Source: Oreocharis arfaki
Lineage: Eukaryota; Chordata; Aves; Passeriformes; Paramythiidae
Assembly: GCA_013398015.1 (NCBI GenBank)
Contig: VZRR01011537.1
Span: forward strand, 56,924 to 120,923
DNA length: 64,000 bases
Reading direction: 5' to 3'
How positions within the stretch are numbered: the first letter of the stretch is position 1; every line of letters starts with the position of its first letter. The translations under genes and the position numbers were made by a program. Below the pieces are notes generated by a model that saw only the letters and a list, made by a program, of their open reading frames with translations, searched no databases and was not told the origin of the DNA. Shown here piece after piece: positions 1 to 14,904 of this stretch.

Positions 1-1195
1 GGCTTCAGGTTTGGGGGTGTAAAAATTGCTCTTAATATTGAAAACTATTCTCTTTTATTAGTCATTCTGCATAGACACACAAATTATTAAACTATAATTT
101 CAGCCTCTTAGGCAATTTTTGTCAATTGCCATCTGGATGACAAATACTATGGATGACAGATACCACAAAAACTAACTCTCATACCTGTTTTCCTCATTTT
201 AGAAAGGCAGTATTCATTAAAATGAATCATTATCTTAACAATACTGTGTAGTGAATAAAACCTCATAAGAAACATTGGAGCCAGGGTAAAAAAACCTGAT
301 GTGCTCTTTTCTTCATTAGTATAACCTCAGCTGCACCTCAGGATATCACTGTTCAACCACATCTCTGCTCTAATAGATGAGAAACATTTCCAACAATTCT
401 CTCTGTCTCTGTTCTGATTTTTAGATGGCAGAGCACAGTTGCTGCAAGTACAATTATGGTGTTGCTGATCCATTATCATTATACAAAACCGTCCATTGTG
501 AGTAATAATTTCAAGTAATGCTCAGAGGGTAGCACCTTGCAGTTGGGCTTCTGTAAACATGCCAGGTTTTGTAGTTTATTGCACAAACATGGGAACTTAA
601 TATATTTACAGGAAGGGGCCCTGAATTTCCTGACTAAAATATACTAGCTTTGCATAGATGTGGAGGATAAATTTTCCCTATTGTGTGGCACTGAGTGTGC
701 TTTCTGCATTCTTAATTTAAATCATAGGGATTGTATTAGGAAAATGTCAGTGTCATTGTTTGAAGCAAAGCTATGTGGCAACACAGAAGTATGAGCTGTG
801 GAATAGTTTTATAGTGATATCCTACCAGAAGGAATTTGCAAAGCACCAGGGACCAGTAAACTGAGTTTGAGGTGGGAGGCAAGAATTTTTGTGCTCTAAT
901 CTGTCTCTTCTACCAACTCATAGAGCACTTTGGGCATGGCACATAAACCTCCTCCAGCCATATTCCTAACCACTGGTTTGAGGATGGCTGGATGTTGTGT
1001 CCATCTGAAGAGATGTAGCAAAGATGAGGACCTTAACCTGAGGCGCAGTAAAAGTCCTACTTGCTACTATTTGTTCACGTCATTTAAGAAGTGGGAGAGA
1101 ATACAATTACAACCCCCCCATGCACACACACTTTCTGAAGAGCCTAAAAATACATTTTTCTTATTTGGCAGCTATATTCCATCCTGGTCTGTAAC

Positions 1196-1354
1196 ATCAT
1201 AGATTCATGAAATGGTTTGGGTTGAAAGGGACTTCGAAGAAAATCTAGTTCCAGCCCCACTGCCAAGGGTGGGGACACCTTCCGCTTAGTCAGGTTGCTC
1301 AGAGCCCCATCCAGCCTGACCTTGGACATCTCCAGGGGTGGGGCATCCACTTTT
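1196..1354 (-). mobile_element. CR1 LINE fragment, 3' end
   Basis: Read on the minus strand, this carries the typical CR1 3' tail: a block meaning 'gatgccccacccctggag', then 'ggttggatggggctctgagcaacctg', then a purine-rich stretch ending in 'caacccaaacca' and 'gaatctatg'-like octamer remnants. It is about 160 bp and cut off on its 5' side. Substitutions against the familiar consensus, recalled from memory, suggest an old copy. It holds no coding capacity. Confidence 0.85.
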
Positions 1355-1779
1355 AAATTCAACACACCCAGATATGCTTATAGCACTAAGGCTGTGTAGC
1401 AGAGATTGGTCTGTGTCTCTACTGCTAAGCTCTCTTTGCCTCCGAAAGAGCAGGAACTGAATTCAGGCTGCCTCCTGGGAATGGTTTGTGCATGTGCTCG
1501 TTCCCAAACTGTAAATTGCTTTGGAGTGCTCTCGTTGTCAAAGGCTAAAAACAAACCAGGGCTGCAATGATTGATATGTAGCACTGTCATTCAGTGCCTG
1601 GGTTTGTTTTCCTGGCACTGTGTGGTTTTTTTTCAAGATGTAGCTTGCACGTGAAGAAGTGTGCAGTGCGTGTAGCAGCTGATATGAGAGAAGGAGTCCT
1701 GATTGTAGGCAGTTGCTTATGGCCTTGTAGTTAATTCTCTTTTCAGTGCAGGGTCTCCCTGAAGCCCTGCATTGTGTCT

Positions 1780-1952
1780 TCTCTCGTCCTCAGGCCATCT
1801 CAGCTAGCTGGAAAGCCACACTGACTGCTGGCGCCTGCGCGCTGGGTGAAGAGTGAAGAAAAGCTNTCTCTCGTCCTCAGGCCATCTCAGGCTAGCTGGA
1901 AAGCCACACTGACTGCTGGCCCTGCGCGCTGGGTGAAGAGTGAAGAAAAGCT
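1780..1952. repeat. 86-bp tandem duplication separated by one N
   Basis: Two copies, 1780-1865 and 1867-1952, are almost identical. They differ only by single-base insertions or deletions after 'catctcag' and within 'ctggcgcctgcg' versus 'ctggccctgcg'. A single undetermined base at 1866 sits exactly at the junction. The two single-base indels plus the N are what one expects when two overlapping contig ends are abutted instead of merged, so the second copy may not exist in the animal. Confidence 0.9.
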
Positions 1953-4900
1953 ACTGAGCTTTTGGGCTACTGAGGTGGGAGAAACTAAGTAATGGGGAAC
2001 ATGAGGTGGGATCCAGCTTCAAAGGTCTCCTGCTCAATGCCTGAGAGGTCTGTGTTGGCATGTGGATTCTTCACTAGAGAGAGAATAATGCTGTGCCTCC
2101 AACCTGCATTTGTGAAACATTTCTGTAAGTGCACAGTCACTCTAAAAACTTTCTGTCAATGCCAGATCTCTGAGTTGCATGAGTGTCTGTTCTGTCCAAC
2201 CCATTACAGACATCTTTGCTTATCTGCAGTGTAGGAAGAGGGCAGGAATGTGAATTGTCCCCTTTCTCTGGAGAGGAAGTGAACTCAGGCACCAGCCTAA
2301 CAAAGACCCTCTAAAACCCATATTTTAACTATTTGACTCCTGGCTGGTTGAGAAGCTGTTTTGGTTGTGGTTAGAGCTCTTTGAAGCAAAACTCTGTGGG
2401 AGTTGTAATCTAAATAAATAGATGCAAATAACTGTGTACCATTGCCCAGACTTACAGCCACAGTCCATTCCCCATGTCTCTGGCACATCTTAAAATTACT
2501 TCAGATTAGTGTGGGTTGACAGAAGGTTTCCACTTCTATTTCCATCTCTTCTTTGAATTGTCCCACATCCCTTTTTTCTTCCTTTGTGAAGAACTACGTC
2601 TTTCCAAAGCACATGACTCTCTCTTTTGGGAGTGGTTTTAGGCAAAATAGCTTACCTTTGTTTAGAGAAATTCTTCTGATGCAGCTTCATGGCTCTCTGC
2701 TCTCAGGTACAGGGGAATGCTCTGTTTAGCGTGTGCAGTCTATGCCTAAGCACTTGCTTTTGCCTTAACTGTCCTCTGAGGTTTAGTCAGGAATTTTATA
2801 ATAATTTTATTGTATTCCTAGGTCTCTTATCTGGCGTTTATTCTTGTTACTCCAGTTGCTACTGGTTTTAGCTTGTACACAGGAAACCACAGTGCCAATC
2901 AGTGCTGTTCCCAAGGTGACAGGAAACCCTATTTGGTCGGATGTTGATTGTGCTTGTCTTTACGGCTCCACCCATCACATTTTCTTCCTTTTTGGCTTAA
3001 GTTAAGACAAATTAATCAGTGGCTGCCATCTGGTAGACAGTTTTGTTGGGTTTGCAGTGATTTGTCCAGCTGATCTTTTGAAAGTCACACAAGGGAAAAT
3101 ATCCATGTTAATATTTAAGTGCTTCTTGAGCCTGAGATTTACAGGGACCATTTTTGTCCTGAGCCCATGAGTAATTTGAATTGTGTGAGTAATCCCCTTG
3201 TCTTTTTCAGCAGCAGTTTTGGGTCTTAAAGTGCTGTTTAGGGATCAGAGGGTTAAACTCTGATGCAGCTTTCCAGTGACTGATTTCCTCAGCTCCTCTC
3301 TGCCTCTAATTTGTTTCTGTGCTTGACCATCCATGGTTTCTGTGACTGCTTCACCAGCTGTCCTAGTATGCAGGCAGAGTGAGACATCTGGGAAAGTGAG
3401 GAGATGCACAGTAGCTGGACTTGAATGCTCTGAGCATGTCATCTCAGCCCTTAGCAGGATGTGTCCATCTGTGACATTTGCAACCTAATTAAATCACCTT
3501 TTCACAATGGTAGGTTGGAAATACTGAGCTAAGGGACAAAGGCACCAGCATCTTTATGAGACTGGTTTGTAAGCAGGAAGTATCTCTTAGGCCCTTGACC
3601 AGTACCCACAAGTGCTGGTTTCAGGAAAACAGTGTAGAAGGAAGCATCCATATCAGATATGCAGAGTTTTGATATTTAGAAGGAAGGTTGACTTTTCACA
3701 TTTGAGGTTTTTATAGAAAGGTTTCCTTGAGTGTCCCCATAAATGTCTAAAAAGGTTAATGCTTCAAAACAAAAATTCTCACCTTTCCTCTTCTTTTGAA
3801 ATGCATTTATCTCTGCTCATGACATTTCTTTTATAGGACAGCCTAAAGCTGAACTTAGTTAAGTTCCGCTTAATTTAAAATGTTAGGAGCAGACACAGAA
3901 AACAGTTAAAGAAAGAAGAGAAAAACATCGAAGTGCCTCCAAAACTGCAATATAGGATATCCAGATATTTCTTTGAATTGTAAGAAGCCATGTGCTGGGC
4001 GGTGCTTACATACAGATTATATTGTAGCCATCAGTTAGCAGTCCAGGCCATGTTCTTTGAGTGCAATCATAATTAATTTTATTTCTATGCAGTGCTAGGG
4101 CAACTCTTAAAAATTTTGATGGTTGACTAATTATACTGCTTCTTTTTTGAAAAATCCAGTTCTGGATATTCAGCAGAGATCTCTTACATAGTCAGAGCTA
4201 GTATATACAGAAAGCTTAACATTTTTAGCTAGCAGAAATATCTCCTGTTTGCAAATACACTTTTGCCCAAAGAATACTGCATGTAAATCTGTGGGCCAGA
4301 GTATTTCTCAGCTCTTGCTAGAAATTCTCTTTAGCATTCTCTCAGTACCTGAGAGCCTTGGTCACAGATGAGGATCCCTCTGTGCAACACTCCATACGTA
4401 CACAAAAAAAGAAATGTTCTTTTATCCAGGAGACTTACATTCTAAACATCAGACGAGGTAGTAAATGCATACAGGCACTCAGACATGCCTCAGGAAACAG
4501 AGAAGCAATAGCATCATGGCAGAGATGAGGATGCCCAAAGTAGACCATGAGAATGGCTCAGCCAGAGAAATATTGCCTGGAGGCAGAGCTGATTCCATGC
4601 GACACTGAGATTTCAGCCAGGCTCTTGCTAGAGTTATTTGTCTGCTTTGATACCATCATATCCAGGCTGATTCCCCGTTTGGTTAGACTTTGAACCTTAG
4701 CTGAGTTTCCAAGACATTTCAGGAACTCTTTTTATGATTTTCATCCTAAGACAAGTGGGCTATTAATTGGTTAAGTGACCCAATATGGTATTGCAAATAA
4801 GTGCCTATCTTCATGAAATAAGTTGGCTTTGAACTCTCCATTAATTTCTCTAACCAGGGGAGTCTATAAGAAGCTACAAAAGTGATATTTCTTTCTGGGA

Positions 4901-7900
4901 CAGGGACTTTCCTTATGTTCTCTATCAAAGAATATACTTTGATGCTTAACAAACAGAGTGTATTGTTATTAATTTATGGTATCTATAATTATCCCTGTTA
5001 TGTTAATACTGTGATTTGATAACAGGAGCAAAACAGAACACAGCAACTTCAAATGACCGCTCAAATATGCGATAGGCATCAGAAGGGGAAGTAGTGTATA
5101 TAGTTCCCACACAGAAAAATGTTGTTAAGTACGATGTTTCTCTGGGGAATTCAGTCCCAGTGCTTCAGGATGACCAATGGCAACTCCCTAGAAAACTGCT
5201 GCCAGTGAGGGATGGGGCTGGTGCTGGGCAGGAGGCAGCTGAGTTTGCCCCTCTGCCAAGGCTGGCTCTTCTGCTTCCCACCATCCCAACAGCTGCATCT
5301 CCTTTTTTGAGATGTCTCAAATCCTTCCTGAGTCATAAAAAATTCCACTGGGAGGCTGCTGCATAGTCCAGAGGCTTTCAGTTCCTTTCCCTGGATTTGA
5401 CAGTGGATCTAAAAGCACAGTCTTACAAGAAATGAAGGAAAACAATCAGAATGGCAGAAAAGTACACAATGGTTAACAAATGCAGTTTGCATGGGCCTGT
5501 TTCACTTCAGACTCTATTTAGCTTGTTTGGCCTCAGTGGATTTATAGACGTATCTGGGAAGAGAGTTTGGCCCACAGAGCACAATACTGAATAGGTTTGT
5601 GAAAGAAGGCAGCATTGTGTAAAGCAGAAAGCTGGTATTGTAATTTATCCTCAGGTTAATCCTGTAGCTACAGAGAGTGTGTTTGCAATTTACCGATAAG
5701 ATTATAAGAAAAAAAAAATGTTTTCTGCTTCATCACAAGGATTTTCACAAATGTAGATGGTTTAAATACCACTCTAGTCCCCATGTATAGTGCTCACTAT
5801 TGCCTGGCTACCAGCTACAGAGCTCGTCATCCTGGGTCAATGCAGAGGTCATAAGGTGGGCTAAGAAAGCTGCCTGAAGGAAAAACTAGGGAAGGGAAAC
5901 ACCAGGCACAAAGACGGGGAAGCACCCTTTGGTTCGGGACATTCCTAAACTACAGATTGCCAGAAGATGGAGAACATACTAAAAATAAGTAACAGTATTA
6001 ATTAAGTAATCAATAATTCCTGCTTGCTTTGTTCTTGCATTCTTTCCCTAAACCTCCTCTTGCTATTGAGAACAGGATACTGGCCAGTCTTTGGCCTTAC
6101 AAAGTACACCAAATTTATGTTCATATTTCTACATTACTGCCTTCAATGTATGTTAACCTGACCCATATCACATCCTTAGCCATACGAAACCCTGTGCTTT
6201 GGAAGTGTTTGTGCTGAGATAGATGGGGTGGAGATTTGTTTGGGAGTGAGTTCAGTTTATCTTTCAGATCTCACTTCTCTCCTTTATTTCATAATGCAAT
6301 GCGCATTTAGAGGAATGCTACTTTTGTCAGAATTCTCACTTTTCCCTCCCTTATTCGAATTCATAGAAGTGAATTTAAATCAAGTTTTTTTTAATGCCAT
6401 GAATTCTTTGCTAATAGAGGACTGTGAATCTGAAGCAATTGTCATTATTTCACTGTGAAATTTTTAATCTGTTCTGACTCATATGAGAAAGAGTAGATCA
6501 GAAAGCCTTCACTCTGGCCTTCATCTCTGGGTGCAGGTACAGATGCATTTCCGTTTTTTAGAGCCCTGCCTATGCAGCCCCTTATAGGAGTGTATAATGC
6601 AGCCTCTGATGGAGGCAGGCAGTCCAGTCCGTGGACTCCAAGGGATCTGCTGAGCTCTGTAGAAAAGAGCTCCAGTTCACTTACCTGTCTGTTCCTCATC
6701 GGCTGTTCAGCCCTAAATGGGACTGCACAGCTTGGTAATATCTCTTTGAAAGGTCTCCCTAACCTTTGAAGTGCAAGATAAAGTACACCTTTGCATGCAG
6801 ACATTTGCAGTTGTCTTAAAAGCATTTAAACATTGCTCTGTTTCAAATTGCAAGCCTAAGTGGATTTCCTAAACTTTATTTTCAGAGGGAATGCAGGCAC
6901 TTCTCACATTAATATACTTGTTTGAGCAGGCCCTCCCATAGAGAGCAAGGCTGGAAAGCCAGAATATGAAAGTGGATCAAGCAAAAAATAAGCTGGAAAG
7001 AGAGAAAGTTTAGGTGTCAGGGCTGGAGACTTTAGTAGAAGATAAATGGCAGATCTAAGAACATATATACGGGTCCCGTCTCTAAGAGCTTAAATCTCAT
7101 CGATTCATTGTACAGTTTAGGCACATTAGTCACCCTGGAAATGGAACTGTGTTCCAAAGTGTATGTGCTGCAAGGATTTGGAGTCTGTACGGACAGCCTC
7201 AGTTGCTTTGTCTGCTGTGACCGAGCGGAGCTGTTCTGCCGGCTCCCTTTGGAAACGTCCATAGGTGGCGCAGCTCTGTTGAGCAGCATTGTGGGTCTGG
7301 AGGTTTTGCATTCTTCAGAAAGTGCTGCTGTTCAGTAATTTCTTCAAAGTGCACTGACAATTCATTTGTCTGCTTAGAAATCTTCCATGTGACACTTGCA
7401 GTAGTTTAAAGATAATGAAGACCAAGTCAAATAAACAAGGAATGTGCTTTTTTATTATCTTAAGGTTGACAGGGTGTAGTAAATGCCTCTTTTCCCAGAT
7501 GTTCCTTCCTGTCTTTCCCAAATGGCAAACTCACCAGGAAAGAACTCATTGTACTGATTAGTCTTCAAGTCACAATAAAAAATAATTTTCTCTTACTGAT
7601 ACTGTCTGAAGATACTGCCCATTTACATTAAGAATATCCCTGCCCATGTCTTTTTCCAGGTCAGCTGGTTTTCGTTAAAGCCTCAAAAGAGTATTGAAGG
7701 GCATTAATGTGCAAATAGATTATGTTTGCTTGTTTGGATTTAAGGGTTGTAGATTATATTCCTTAAATGAGCAGCAATTGCAGGATGGAAGTAGAATTTG
7801 TGCTCAAAGACTTTAATTATTATGAAATACATGAAGCTAAATTGACTTACCTAAGGTTCCTCTTACGAAAAAACCCGAAACCAACATTTTTTCGTCTAAA

Positions 7901-10900
7901 AGATGAAAAATCTGAGATCTGTTATTCATTTATTTAATTACAGACCAACTAAATAGCAGAAAATACCAGTTAAATAGTCTTAAAAAACCACCTCTCTGAA
8001 GCAATTGTTGTAGTGTTGCACCGCTCCATCCTCACTGATTAGATCAGTTTTCCTAGATAGGCTGTTCTCTGTGTAATGCAGGCAAGCACCCTCTGGGCAT
8101 GATGTAGTGCTCAGCAAAGAAGTGAGCCTTGCATGTTCTGGGAAGAGTAATCTGGCTTTGCACCTGGATAAGCTATCTAAATTGGCAATGATGGTAGTGG
8201 CTACAGCTCCTCCAAGGTGTCACAGAGGTACTTATGAACTGGAAGCATAGAGGGGAAAACTCATACAAGTATGACAAAAATATTTTTCAAGTTGCTTTTT
8301 TTCTTTTAAGCAAAATATACAGCAGACAGAATATGTGGAGGTTTTTTAACAGTTCTTCTTGGCTTACCTCAAATAAATGCATTATTTGAGCTCCTTAAGT
8401 CATGCATTTATTTAATATGTGCAGCCCTAGCAGTCAATTATTATTACTCTCCATTCTCCTTTCCTTTTTCCAATTCTTTTAACTCCTTTTGCTTATATTC
8501 ACTGTAGATTGGTTTAAATTAGCATGTGCATTAATCAGAGAGAGAACAGGTCATCCAGTAAGTTTGTGCAGTGAGGCCTCCAGTATGAAATAGAGCAATG
8601 CTGCAATGCAAGCAGATAAGAACAGTAATAAACAAGACTGCATTCAATTAAAGCTCTACCTTCTAAAGAAAATTAACCACAAATTGGTAAACATTTGTTC
8701 AGCTCTTGGAACAAAAAGCTCAAATAAGCACAACAAATTAGCATCTTCATTTATTTTTACTTCTGAACATGTAACTCAATTTTTGCTCATGCTGCAGACA
8801 CATATATGTGACTATGAAGCAGAAACAGAGCTTTATGTTGCCACTCAAATTTTATTGAAGAGATAAGTTTGCGTGACAAAATGCAATTTGATTGTAGAAA
8901 TAATCTACAGGAAAAGATGGGAGGCTGTTTAAGCTTTGCATTTTTGAACAGTCAGTTCCCGTAGCTGAGCAGCATTGCCTTATCGAGGGCAGAACAGGAG
9001 TGAATTGGCAGAACATTAGAAAGCCTGATTAAAAGAGGGAAAGTTGAAACTACACTCATGTCAGCTGTTTTCCTCTACAGGATATTGGGCCATTCCTGTC
9101 CTAACCAGATACTGATTGCTTAAAACTTAATCCAGAAGTACTTGTCAAAACCGTTTCCTCAGCTCATTTTGACCTGCTGAGCTGTGAGTAGATCCTGAGA
9201 ATTGTTTGCAATTTAGTGCTAGATGTATTGGCCTGCACTCGCTCATGGCTGTGGGAACAAGATCAGACCCTCCGGACAGAATGTGAAATGCCTCCAGTTT
9301 TCAAAAAAGCTATTTAAACTTCATAGCTGAGGCTCCAGATCAGTTTCTGTGGACTCAGAGAGAGGTGGAATATCCTTCCAGGTGCTACTAGGAGATTTCT
9401 TTTAGCTGGGAGGCCACAGAGGATTGGAAGACTTGCCTCACAGCAGCCATATATCCCTCTTCTTCTTTCAGTAGGTACACAGCTTACTGTCATAGTTTCC
9501 AGACCCCTTCCTCAGAGTCAGAAAGCATCAGTGTTTTGACTGACAAGTAAATAGAGAAAAATAAAAATACAACACTGGAATACTGTGAGGAGAGCTGTGT
9601 GACAGAGCAAACATGACCAGAATGAGCAGATATTATTCCCAAGAAGATGCATACTTCATACTATTGCCTTTCTTAGAGTCCTGACCTTAAATATATTCCA
9701 TCTTTGGCTTTCAGGTGATGGGCATTAACTTCAGTGTTATATCCAATTAGCCTCTGTAAATGAGGTCCTTGGTTTGGTGAGATGGGGCTGCTCACAGCAA
9801 TGGCTACAGGATTTGTATCAGGTGCAGATGTCTGCAAGCAAGAGTAGAAATTATATAAACATCAGTAATATTAACCATTTAGTTGTTAAGCATGTTTGTG
9901 GAAAATTGGACTAATATCTACCTATCTGTCCAGGATCTCCTCTCTGGAGAGGAAAAATCAGAGCCAGAGGAACGTTTATCTGTAAGAGGAATAAGGTTTG
10001 GGAAATGAGGCCAGGAACCCATAGAAAAAGAGATGTTTACTGTTCCCATGCATGTCACTAGGTAATTTCTGGTGTTTTAAGTAACACTGGTATGTCAGGG
10101 GATAGCAGGAGAGTGGGGGAAGATCAAGTTTTGACTTACTGCACACCCAAGTGCTGAAGGTAGAACTAAAGTCCTGAATTTTTTATTTTCATGCATGATA
10201 AAGTAGCTGCAAAATAACCAATCATGAGCTGAGCAGAACAGATCCTTCAAGGTACCAGGCTCTATCAATTTAGGCTGGTCATAATGCAAAGTAAATTCTC
10301 ATTTGGCCTTGTTAGTTGGTTGATCTCAACTTCTGATTTTTGAGTACTTCAGACTGGGGTGTGATACAGTTTTGGTTTGTTGAAAAGTGTCAAAAACCTC
10401 GGGTCGGAGTGGTTCCTAAAAGCCACAGCTCTTGTTTAAGTGAAACTCAGAATTATAAGCAGGTAAAGCAGAGAGCATTTGGGAAACCCGAGTTTTCACT
10501 GTGGGTCTGCCAAGCATGGCAGCTGTGTATCAATGCTTCATAGGGTACCTGGGAGTATAAAAATTAAAAGTACAGTGTGTGCAATAAATACTATGTGCAG
10601 ATATTTATGTGTTAGGATGGCATTCATGTACTTACCTAAAGATTTTTAATTCATTATTTTCTCAAACTAATACTGATGGTATTGATTAAACTTTGTGGAA
10701 AGTAAGAGTAAATAGGAGGATAATTACATTAATGGGCATTGTATATTATCAGAACTCAAGGGGATTTCTGTCAGAAAATTCCTTAATATGTGCTGCAGCA
10801 CAACAGAAAACTGAAACTTATGAGCTCTACATTTCCAAGAAAAGAATGCAGATATAAGAAAAAATGTATCTTCATATTTCAAATTGGGATGGTCAATAAT

Positions 10901-13900
10901 GGATTTTTATTGTGTTCTTAGACTTCTGAGCCTCAGATAGTTTGCTGATGCTCAGAAGAAAATCAAGAGATAATCACACTCATTAATGTAACCATACTCT
11001 CATTTAGCCCTACTTTCCCAAGATGTCCAGTGATATCAGCAGCACATGTTGGATATATATTTCTGGCTACCAAGTATAGAGCAAGAATCATATATATGCA
11101 CTTTTGAAAAATACCTAAATTGTTCTTATGCATTAGAAGCAACTATTTAACAGTACTGTGAATGTTACTTTAAAACTTAAAAAAGTATATTTTGCTTCAA
11201 ATGAGAGTCATCTCTTGACCTTCTCAGGACTGTCTGTAATGGATATTATAAATCTTCATTTGTGAAGAAATGTCTCAGTTGTTTATTAGATGATCCATAT
11301 TACTATTTGCCCAAGGCAGGAAGAAAACAGCAATATCTTCAGTCATTTGAAAAGACTATTTTAACCTTTCTGTACTTCTGCTTTTCTACTTTTCATTTTT
11401 TCAACACTGATTTTTCTTGATGAAGTCACAGTTTTCTATTTTTATTTATTTTCTATTGGTATAGAGGATTAATAACAATACTAAGTCCTTTTCTAATTTG
11501 CTGTACTTTTCACACTCTACTGAAGTTTTACATATCACATTAGTTCATCTACATGACCATGTTTTCTCATAGCTATTTTGCTAAAAGCAGAAAGAAAGCT
11601 GAGACCTGTGTTTTTCCCATTGTTCTTTTTTTCCAAATACACTTTTTTTTCCTTTGAATTGCTCTACTGAAACATAAAACTAGATATGCAGGTGAAGTCT
11701 GGCATCAGTAAGGGAGTAAGTGCTGGAAAGCATGTGCCTAGTTGTGCTCTCCCAGTGCAATTGCAGCAGAGCAAACCCCACCTTCATTTAGTGCATTTGC
11801 TGATGAGATGGACCCGCAAGGTGAGAGACTCAGGACCCATGTCTAGGCCTAATCTGTGAGCACCAGAGAAAGAAAAGGCACAGGGGAATTGTGGTGTTTT
11901 TCCCTTCAGTAAAACCCAGGGAGAGTAGCCCTGTGGAGTGTTCCCTGGTACAAGCTGCGTCTGAGGACCCAAAGCAAAGTCTCTCCCCAGCAACAGCATC
12001 CAGCTCCACTCTTCACAGTAATTATTGACTTTCTTCCACGCACATGCCTGACCCAGCTCCCTCCTTAGCTGCACAGCAGCTCGGCTGGGGGACAGAGGAC
12101 CGATGGCACAGGAGGAAGCACCTCCCGTGTCCGTAGCTCTGGGGTCAGAGGGCAATGACTCCTAGAGGGCAGCAGCCATCACTGCTGCTTCTAAAACCAC
12201 TAGAGAGAATGAGAGGCCGAAGCTCAGGAATCTGGGTGTTGCATTTTTCGGGAGTGCTGAATAAACATGGGAATGTGTATTTAAAGAAATTATGCAGCTT
12301 AAATAAACAACTGGGAAAACGTGTCGGGCAATTAGATTTTCTTAATCAACATCTATGGCTTAATTTTAGGGACAGGGAAGACCTGGAAATGACCTCAGTA
12401 ATGATTAATAGGGATTTAGTAACCTGGTGGCCCTCCAAAGTGGACAGGCGGAGCTTCCTTTTGAGAATTTTCAAACAAACATTGCTTTTAAAAATTTTTA
12501 TTTTATTCTGCCTTGTAATAAAATCTTCCTCTATGAATGTATTATTTAAAATACTCCAGTGAATTCTCATCGGTGGACTTGTTCTATTATCCAACTGAAA
12601 AGAGATCTGTGAGTATGTAGTAAGACCCCCCTCTGGGATTCCAGACAATACACAGACACAAGTGGTTTCCTGATTGCACTTATTCACGTACCTCACCAGT
12701 GATGAGGTGGCTGTCCCAGCTGGTGGAACTTCGGAAGAGTTAGTCTCCTGACACCTTTAATATAATGTTGTCACGAATGTTTACAATTCCTCAGATTCCT
12801 CTCATGGTACTCTTCCCCATCAAGACTCAACCTTGAGAGGATGCTGGGGTAGGTGTATCGTAATGAAATCTCTTATTTGGCCCAGACTATTCATGTGGGG
12901 AACATAAAGAATATGAAGTTATTTAAAAGGTAAAAAAAGCTTGGCTGGGGTAAATGAGGGAAAACCCATGTGTATGGGTCCCTTACTCTAATTTGAAGTG
13001 AAAAAATACCAGTTAGGAGATAAACACATACATATATATATCTCCAAGTAAAATGAGCTGTCTGACTTGAAGTGTCACTGGTCTAATTTTGATTTCCTTA
13101 TTCAAAACCTAATGTAGGCAAGGGATAGTTAGCAAAAATTGGCTTTGTTTTAGGTGGTACCTCCTTGTTGCTCTGTGGCTAGCCTTGTGCAGTCTCTCCT
13201 AGTAAGGTGGGAAAAGGTGAGCTCAATAGGTAATCTCTTTCCATCCAGGTAGTAAAAGAGAAAAGAATTCTTGCTTTCTATTCATCAACAGAGAGTGAAG
13301 AATTTAACTGTTAGAGGAACATTGAGAATCCAGAGAGTCTAGAGGAGGACCTGAGACTATAAGCATCTTCTATTAGAACATACAAACACATGATGGTTCA
13401 GGCCCTCCCTCATCTTTCAATGCAATATGTTCTGTTTTCAGCCCTATTCCTCAGCATAAAGAATACAATAAAGAAGTCTGTGTGATTAACACTAATATTG
13501 TAATATTTTAATAACACTAATTATAGCATTTCTAATGTATGTAAACATTGTTTCAGAAAATTGATTAATTGAAGAATACTACTTCAAAAGGGTTCTTTGA
13601 GATCCCTGTATTTATGGAAGAATTACCTTTAGAACTGTGATCCACTGTATGTCCTCTTACGAACTTCTAAGAAGACTGTTCTGTATTCAGATTTTATTCA
13701 ATGTATACCTTTTAATGCATTAAATATGCACGTAAGAACTGTTTCTTCTTTCCAGAGTAAGTAAGATCCTCAAGACCAGTGTTCATCAATAATCCCCATA
13801 AATGGTAAAAGCTGTAAACTCACAGTTATAATTAGATCAGGTGTATTTTTTGTTGTTGTTAAAAAGGAAATCGCCCTGTTGCCAAGACTGTCAGTTATAA

Positions 13901-14904
13901 CAATGTAAAAGCCAAAGAAAATATTAACATTTTCACTGTACTTTGTTACTGGACAATGGGAATACTTTTCCTCTATATTAGGAAATCCCAGTAGGCTCTC
14001 CCAGAAGTATGTCTGGATCAAAATTGCTGCCCATTTCTCAACCAAAGGTAGCCTAAACAGATTTGGAGGGATTCATTGCACAGCCCTTCTGTGGATTTCT
14101 GGATGATTTTCAAAAGATTGGATTTGCAATATATGCACTCAGAGCCACCTGTTTGAGGGACTGCCTTTTTCCATGGAATAAATTGCTAGGCATGGTCAGA
14201 AAAGGTGCTTGCGCAGGAGGGGTTTTGTGACAGAGAGGTCTAACAGGATGTTTTCCTTGAGAAATGGTGTGGAGCTGGGAACTGATTTCCCCCCACAGGC
14301 TGGAGCAGTCTCCAGGGAAATGGGATGGGTCTGTGAGCCAGCACCTTCGTGCAGGGTCTAGCTGAGAGCAGCCACCATGGTGTGCCCACTTCCCACACTG
14401 TCACAGCTCTGGATTTGTGAGTGAGTGCTGGTACTGCTGCCTGGGGCCACGGTACCATGCAGGTTGTGCCATGAGACACAGAGCACTACTGCTAGTCTGT
14501 GCATGGACCACTTACCTGTCATTTTTTGCTCAGGATGCTACTTCACTTCTGCCTACCTTCTAGCAAAATTAGCAGAATCATATCCCACCTACTTCCCTGT
14601 GCCAACAGAAATTGTCTCCATCTACCACTGGAGGCAGTCAGATACCCACTGCTGACTCACTGTTACCATCTGCAGGCCTGGGAAGCAAAGCTCTTGCTGC
14701 CACCCACCCATCACCTAAGCTGAAATAGGCTTGTGAACAAAATGGCACAATGTGAGATTCACCTGTTCCACCAGGTGGTCTCGTCTCTCAGACATTGTTG
14801 CTTTGTGCTTTGCTAAGTGACAGGTGAGTGACTGAAGTAATTTTTATTCGTGCAGACTGACATGATAGAAACTGCTTAATTTAAAATAAAATTACTGAAG
14901 CATC

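Noticed and set aside
11784..12155. A 123-codon minus-strand frame.
   Set aside because: A GC-richer patch with few stops; the peptide has no recognisable motif and no splice context.
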